This document shows positions 59,401 to 64,000 of a stretch of 64,000 nt of DNA, piece after piece. Both the position numbers and the translations under genes were made by a program. Position 1 is the first letter of the stretch. Each line of letters opens with the position of its first letter. The notes beneath the pieces are model-generated. The model worked only from the letters and a program-made list of their open reading frames with translations. It made no database searches and was not told the origin of the DNA. Source of the stretch: Anas platyrhynchos (taxonomy: Eukaryota > Chordata > Aves > Anseriformes > Anatidae); assembly GCF_047663525.1 (NCBI RefSeq), contig NC_092590.1, forward strand, positions 49,878,501 through 49,942,500, read 5' to 3'.

Positions 59401-62400
59401 CTAAATGGGGAAAAAAATTGGATGGGCATCTCCCAAAATGTGGCTTGGCAAGACATGCCTCAAGTCCCACGTTCAGCTCATCTTGAACTGTTAGAGAAGA
59501 CAAGCATTTAAAACCGTTTTTACCCTAGCTTGGGAATTTCTCATATTTTTAAGATTAAAATTTTAATTTGTCCAACTCCATCAAACTAACAATCAATTGG
59601 ACCAGCTATACAACAGCCTCAGTGTGGTTATGTGACCTGTTGCTTCTACAGGGATGTAAGAGCAGGACACAGACCATAACCCATAATCCATGAGCTATAT
59701 GGAAAAATCCCATGATGGAGAGCATTATATTTGTATTTTTCTGTGTCACTTACTGCCTACATTGTGCCTTTCTCTTCTATGTGAACATTTATCAAATTGA
59801 AGCCCCAGCAAGGAAGAAAAGAAAAGATTTAGATGTGAGACCATGAAAACATGATCATAGGTACTACAGATTTCCATCCTTTATTAATAAGATGCCTACT
59901 GAATGGCTACCCTGCCTCGGGGGTCTCTTTCAGGGTCTCTTGCCAGGCCCCATACCTCTGCTCTTTCTTAATAAAAGCAAAATATTGGGCTGCAAATAGG
60001 AGAAAAAAGCCATTACCTAGGCCGTGTAAGGGCCCAAAGGCCCAGGGTCTACACACCCATCTTGTTTTCTGGGATTTAGATCAAGTGACTTGGCCTCCCC
60101 GTGCCTCTGTTTCCTCTCATTTCATGGGTCCTCCTCCAGAGGAGGCACAAACCAGCAGCAGCAGCTGTGCTGCGACACCTCCTTCAGCTCGCTGAGAGCT
60201 GCTTCTCAGAGCCTGCTCTTGCTCACACTCACTTCAGCGAGAGTAGGAGCAGCCCAGAGCCTAGTCATAGTACAAGATTTTATTGCTGTCATGATAATTA
60301 ATGACTACTTACACTGAGCTTTTAATGAGTAGCTGCGCTTTTCTGTTTGTTTGTTAACTGGGTCGTAAAGGCATCCTGAGTGATTTCCTGGATTTATAGT
60401 ACAATAGGGACCTCTACAGGTGCTTCCCTCTCCAGAGCCAGGCGAAGGACGTGATGTGCACGAGCAGCCACACGTCACTGCAGATGCCATCAGAGCTCTA
60501 CAAACGCAGTGACCAAAGCACTGAGCTGTGCAGACAGCACTTTCAGTCTCTCAGTCAGGCCAATTTGCTCTCTCGTGCCTTTGAGCCACCCAACACCTTG
60601 AAATGTAAACAATAACCAGTACATTCTCCCCCCTCCTAGTTTGTCATGTTCACTTTTCTCAAGGCTGCCCTGAAATTGTTCTGTTCCTGGCCAGGAGCTC
60701 CTGAAATGAACAGGACTTCCACAAACCCTGCACACAATGGGTTGGAGCTAACCGCATACAACCTGCTGATCATTTACTTGCACATGTGAATCGCCTTTTT
60801 TTCCCTCCCCTCCCAAGTACTGGTTTGTTGTCATATTTCTCAAACAAAAACCTTGTCCTCATGTCATATACCACCCAGAGCTCAAATGAATATTCAAGAA
60901 GAAACTCATGTTCTTGCCTTCGAACTTTCATCTTACCTAGAATTCCCTTCTTTTCCCTCTCTGAAAACTACTAGTGCATTATCCATCAATGTGATAACCA
61001 TTTCTTAAGAGCACTAAAAGGAGCAAAAACATGACCTATTGGCTACAGCACAAGAGGCTCCGAGGAGTCTGGATTCGCTGCCCTGATGCCTCTCACTCAC
61101 GTGAATTTAGTCCGTCCTCGTCTCAGTTTCCACAGCACATCATCCCCAAAGCACTGATCTGCTTCACGTAGATGCTGTGAAGTCAAATCCATTAAGTCAC
61201 AGAGGTCATTGCAACTATTCCTAACATAATTATTAAATTCATTATTTTGCCAAATTGGCTTTCTCTTTGAGGGATGCTTTTCCAACCACAGCACATTACA
61301 TGGACCAGAAATTAAATAAAACAGAACTAGTGTTAAGAACTAAAAAGTCAGGAAGTTATGCTGAGCTATGTGATTGTTTTTGCCTGAAATAGAGAACTGC
61401 TAACACTTCACCTCTAGTTCCTAGGACATAACCCAGCGTTTATGGCTCAAATGACGCCCAAGGAAGCCTTTTGCCAGCCACATAAACACAAATCTTTTTT
61501 TTTTTTTCTTTTACTACACACTAGAAGAAGCTGTTCTTCCATTGTATGTGAGAAGGATCAGACACACTGCTGTATTATCATCCAAACCCTGTTCTCAGTT
61601 ATCAACAATAAGAGAAAACCTTCTCTGAGGGAAAACTCTCCTACCTGCCTGCCACCACATCTCTCAGACCAGCTCCGGGAGCCTCTGGCACTGCCTGCTG
61701 TTGCTGACTGGCTATGAGACGAGTTGGGCCAGTGGCCTGGCTGCTGGCATGCCCCCTGCTCAGGCTGCTGATGCGCTCATGGGTGATCTTGGGCACTGCT
61801 AGGAAACAACAGCACACCCTGTCAGGAAGGTGGGACAGTTTTCAGTGCCCACAGGGACACTTTGTGCACTGACTATCAGCCAGCAATATGCTTCCTTCCA
61901 AGATTAAGAGAAGTATTTTGCCAGGACACTCATCTTTTCCACAGGCTTGCATCCCAGCATTTTAAATGGGCCTTGCTGCCAGCAGGTACACTGCGGGCTA
62001 CCCAGGTACTTCAGAAGAAAACGGGTGTCAGATGCTGGGGAGGAGCTCAAGTCCCAGCCAAGCATTAGTGACAAAGTGCACCCAGATGTTGAGAGAGGAT
62101 TGCTGCGAAGTAGGGAGAGGGTTTGGTTGCGTATGGACAGCTAGGCTCAAGTGATGCACTGTGAGGCACTGTGGTGTGGTTCCAGCAGCCAGGATCACAT
62201 GCAAGGCAATGCTCCGTCCTTTGCAAAGGCAGGTCCCAGTCTTTAGCATCTCTCTCCCCTCCCTGCTGAGCTGGTGCCCCCACTACGCCTGATGCAGGCG
62301 TACCCAGAAGCCACACAAGCACAGGGTCTCCTCCCGAAATGGCAGTGTTTTTGGCACGTGCAGCTAATAGGAAAGAGAAGCTCACAGCTCTGTTAATTAT

Positions 62401-63327
62401 GCCATTACAGAAAGAGTCTGAGCCTGATAAATGAGACAGGAAAGACGATCCCAATCCTCTGACGGGCCAGTTCTGCAGGAAATTCAGCACTGTAAGCAGC
62501 AACAGACAATACTAGCCCAGTAGCACCTGTCACTTATCAAGGCAGGGCTCAGCACAGCTGACTCCACGAAGCAATCTGAGGCAGCACAGACTTCCTCAGC
62601 AGGGTCACTGCATCAAACAGCTGAATGATTCATTCCTGCAGGGATGCCTCAAACACAGCTTGGGCCTGATGAAATCCCTTAGAACAGCAATGACAAGGCT
62701 CTTCTCCCAAACGGGCTACAGCCTGTAAACACTGTGCAGGCTGACAGAGAGAACAGTCATCTGTGCTGGTGCCACCAAGCTGGGATGTTTGAGGAGCTGG
62801 CAGCCTGCTCCCACATCGTGCTTTGGCAAAGGATGAGGCACCCAAGTGGTGAGGAACCCACATCTGGAAGCCTCACTACCAATTGGAAAAAGAAAAAAAA
62901 AATAAAGCAAAGACCTCATTTCTCTTCCTTCTTCCATCTGTCTTTCCATTTTACTCTCCCTGCGCTTAGACCAAGTTTTATTTTGCATGCCATGGACTCA
63001 TCTGGTATTTCACTCTGGAGCTTTTCTTCCATTAGCACAAAACCCCTGCAAAATTTCGCAGGCAGCCCTCACAGAGCTGCCTTGGTCCTGAAAGCAAACT
63101 AGAAAAAGTTTCCTGCCAAACTGGGGCCTTGAAATAATCTCCCTTTTCAGCTGGCATCCATGTTCTAGTTAAACATAAAAAAATATCAGTGTGCGTTTCT
63201 CTAGGTACAGAGTATCTCTGTTTTGAATAAATACTTTTCAAGAAGCACTTCGATGACCTGCAGCGCACCCATTTGGCCACCAGATAGTGAAGAACATCAG
63301 CGAGTGGATTCACAAATGGTTAAAAAA

Positions 63328-63340
63328 CACACACACACAC
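63328..63340. repeat. Short (CA)n microsatellite
   Basis: Perfect CA dinucleotides following an A-run; short and unremarkable. Confidence 0.85.
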
Positions 63341-64000
63341 AAATCCATCTCTCTGCTGACAGCTCTTTAGGACAAAAGAAATTCCAGCTGTTCAAACTCC
63401 TGACTTGAAAACTCCTCAAGCAGCTGCATATATGCACTGAAAAAGTTGTGTTCCTGTGAATGGCTGCTCCACGACAGACTTCTTGATGCAGAAAGAATTT
63501 TCTTCTACAAGTGAACACAACACTTGCAAGGTGGGCGTGGGAAGAGACACTGGAAAAGATTAATTTGCATGACAAATGCTTTGCAGCTTTTCCTCTTTTT
63601 GGCCTGCCCAGCGATTAAAATTTTCTCAGAGATACAAGGAAGATCTTTAACCTGTGTTTTCCTGATGACGTGCAGTTTTTAACAGGTACTTCAGTTCAGC
63701 CTTTGTACAGTGTGTGTGTGCAAGGGGTGAAGGGTGTTTTTTGCATGCCTATGTGCATTTGCACAGCTATTAACATCTGATTGCTCTCTCACTACATACA
63801 GGTGACACAGAAAACAGGGCAACAACTGAAAGCTGACTTCAAAATCATGTCCAATCAGGGTGATGTGCTGTGAGGTTTTTTTTGTTTGCCTTTTTTTTTT
63901 TTTTTGTATGAAATCAAGAGCTGAGACAACTCAGTTACTGACCAGGATCCCCCATGTGAGGAGCCCACTGAACTTCTGAACACTCAAGTGCTCAGCGTGC

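Larger units (their letters stand above)
43470..64000. other. Intergenic upstream of EREG; EPGN not found
   Basis: In mammals EPGN lies upstream of EREG in the same orientation, then MTHFD2L. I scanned the minus strand for ErbB-ligand donors after the fourth EGF cysteine, a CxC-G-x-R-C exon, and MTHFD2L motifs, and found none. What is seen: GC-rich DNA up to about 44.1 kb, AT-rich DNA from 44.5 to 47.6 kb, homopolymers at 47085 and 48512, (AG)10 at 53441, AP-1 heptamers at 47980, 48200, 48962, 52294 and 59291, and a possible unassigned exon at 46334-46446 (see findings). Confidence 0.55.

Noticed and set aside
61097..61294. Minus-strand frame ending in LRRGRTKFT at a CAC/GTGAGT donor
   Set aside because: It looked exon-like, but no convincing acceptor precedes it and no family is recognised; too short to support.

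Overview
The window looks like nuclear DNA of a bird. The evidence is a truncated CR1 retroposon in the AREG promoter region, a second CR1 3'-tail stub, otherwise low interspersed-repeat content, compact introns, and two spliced EGF-family genes that differ clearly from the mammalian proteins. I cannot name the species from sequence alone.

Both recognisable genes are on the minus strand. EREG (epiregulin) has five coding exons from 43324 down to 34837. AREG (amphiregulin) has five coding exons from 18411 down to 13148, plus a 3' untranslated exon ending near 11095. The order EREG then AREG in the same orientation is the order in the mammalian ErbB-ligand cluster (EPGN-EREG-AREG-BTC). Every splice junction was read by hand and keeps frame: AREG predicts 212 residues and EREG 151. 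Both encode a type I membrane precursor with signal peptide, one six-cysteine EGF module, a transmembrane helix and a short basic tail. Shedding of the ectodomain would release an EGFR/ErbB ligand.

Layout from left to right: 1-11090 holds no gene I can support (BTC would lie further left). 11095-18515 is AREG. 18010-19290 is a CpG-rich promoter block containing the AREG TATA box, a CRE-like site and a GC box, then a CR1 insertion, then a second CpG-rich half with three MYB-type sites, an RFX-type X-box and a possible divergent plus-strand first exon. 19290-34490 is intergenic. 34490-43410 is EREG, with an AU-rich 3' UTR. 43410-64000 is intergenic; EPGN was looked for there and not found.

The two ligands probably share regulation. 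Both have proximal TATA-type and GC-box promoters and AU-rich 3' UTRs, and perfect AP-1 heptamers (TGASTCA) are about twice as frequent in the window as chance would predict, mostly between 22 and 53 kb. No new multi-gene system was found. The most interesting items are the composite AREG promoter region, the stop-free 114-nt AREG intron 1, the tandem NAGNAG acceptor in EREG, and the apparent absence of EPGN.
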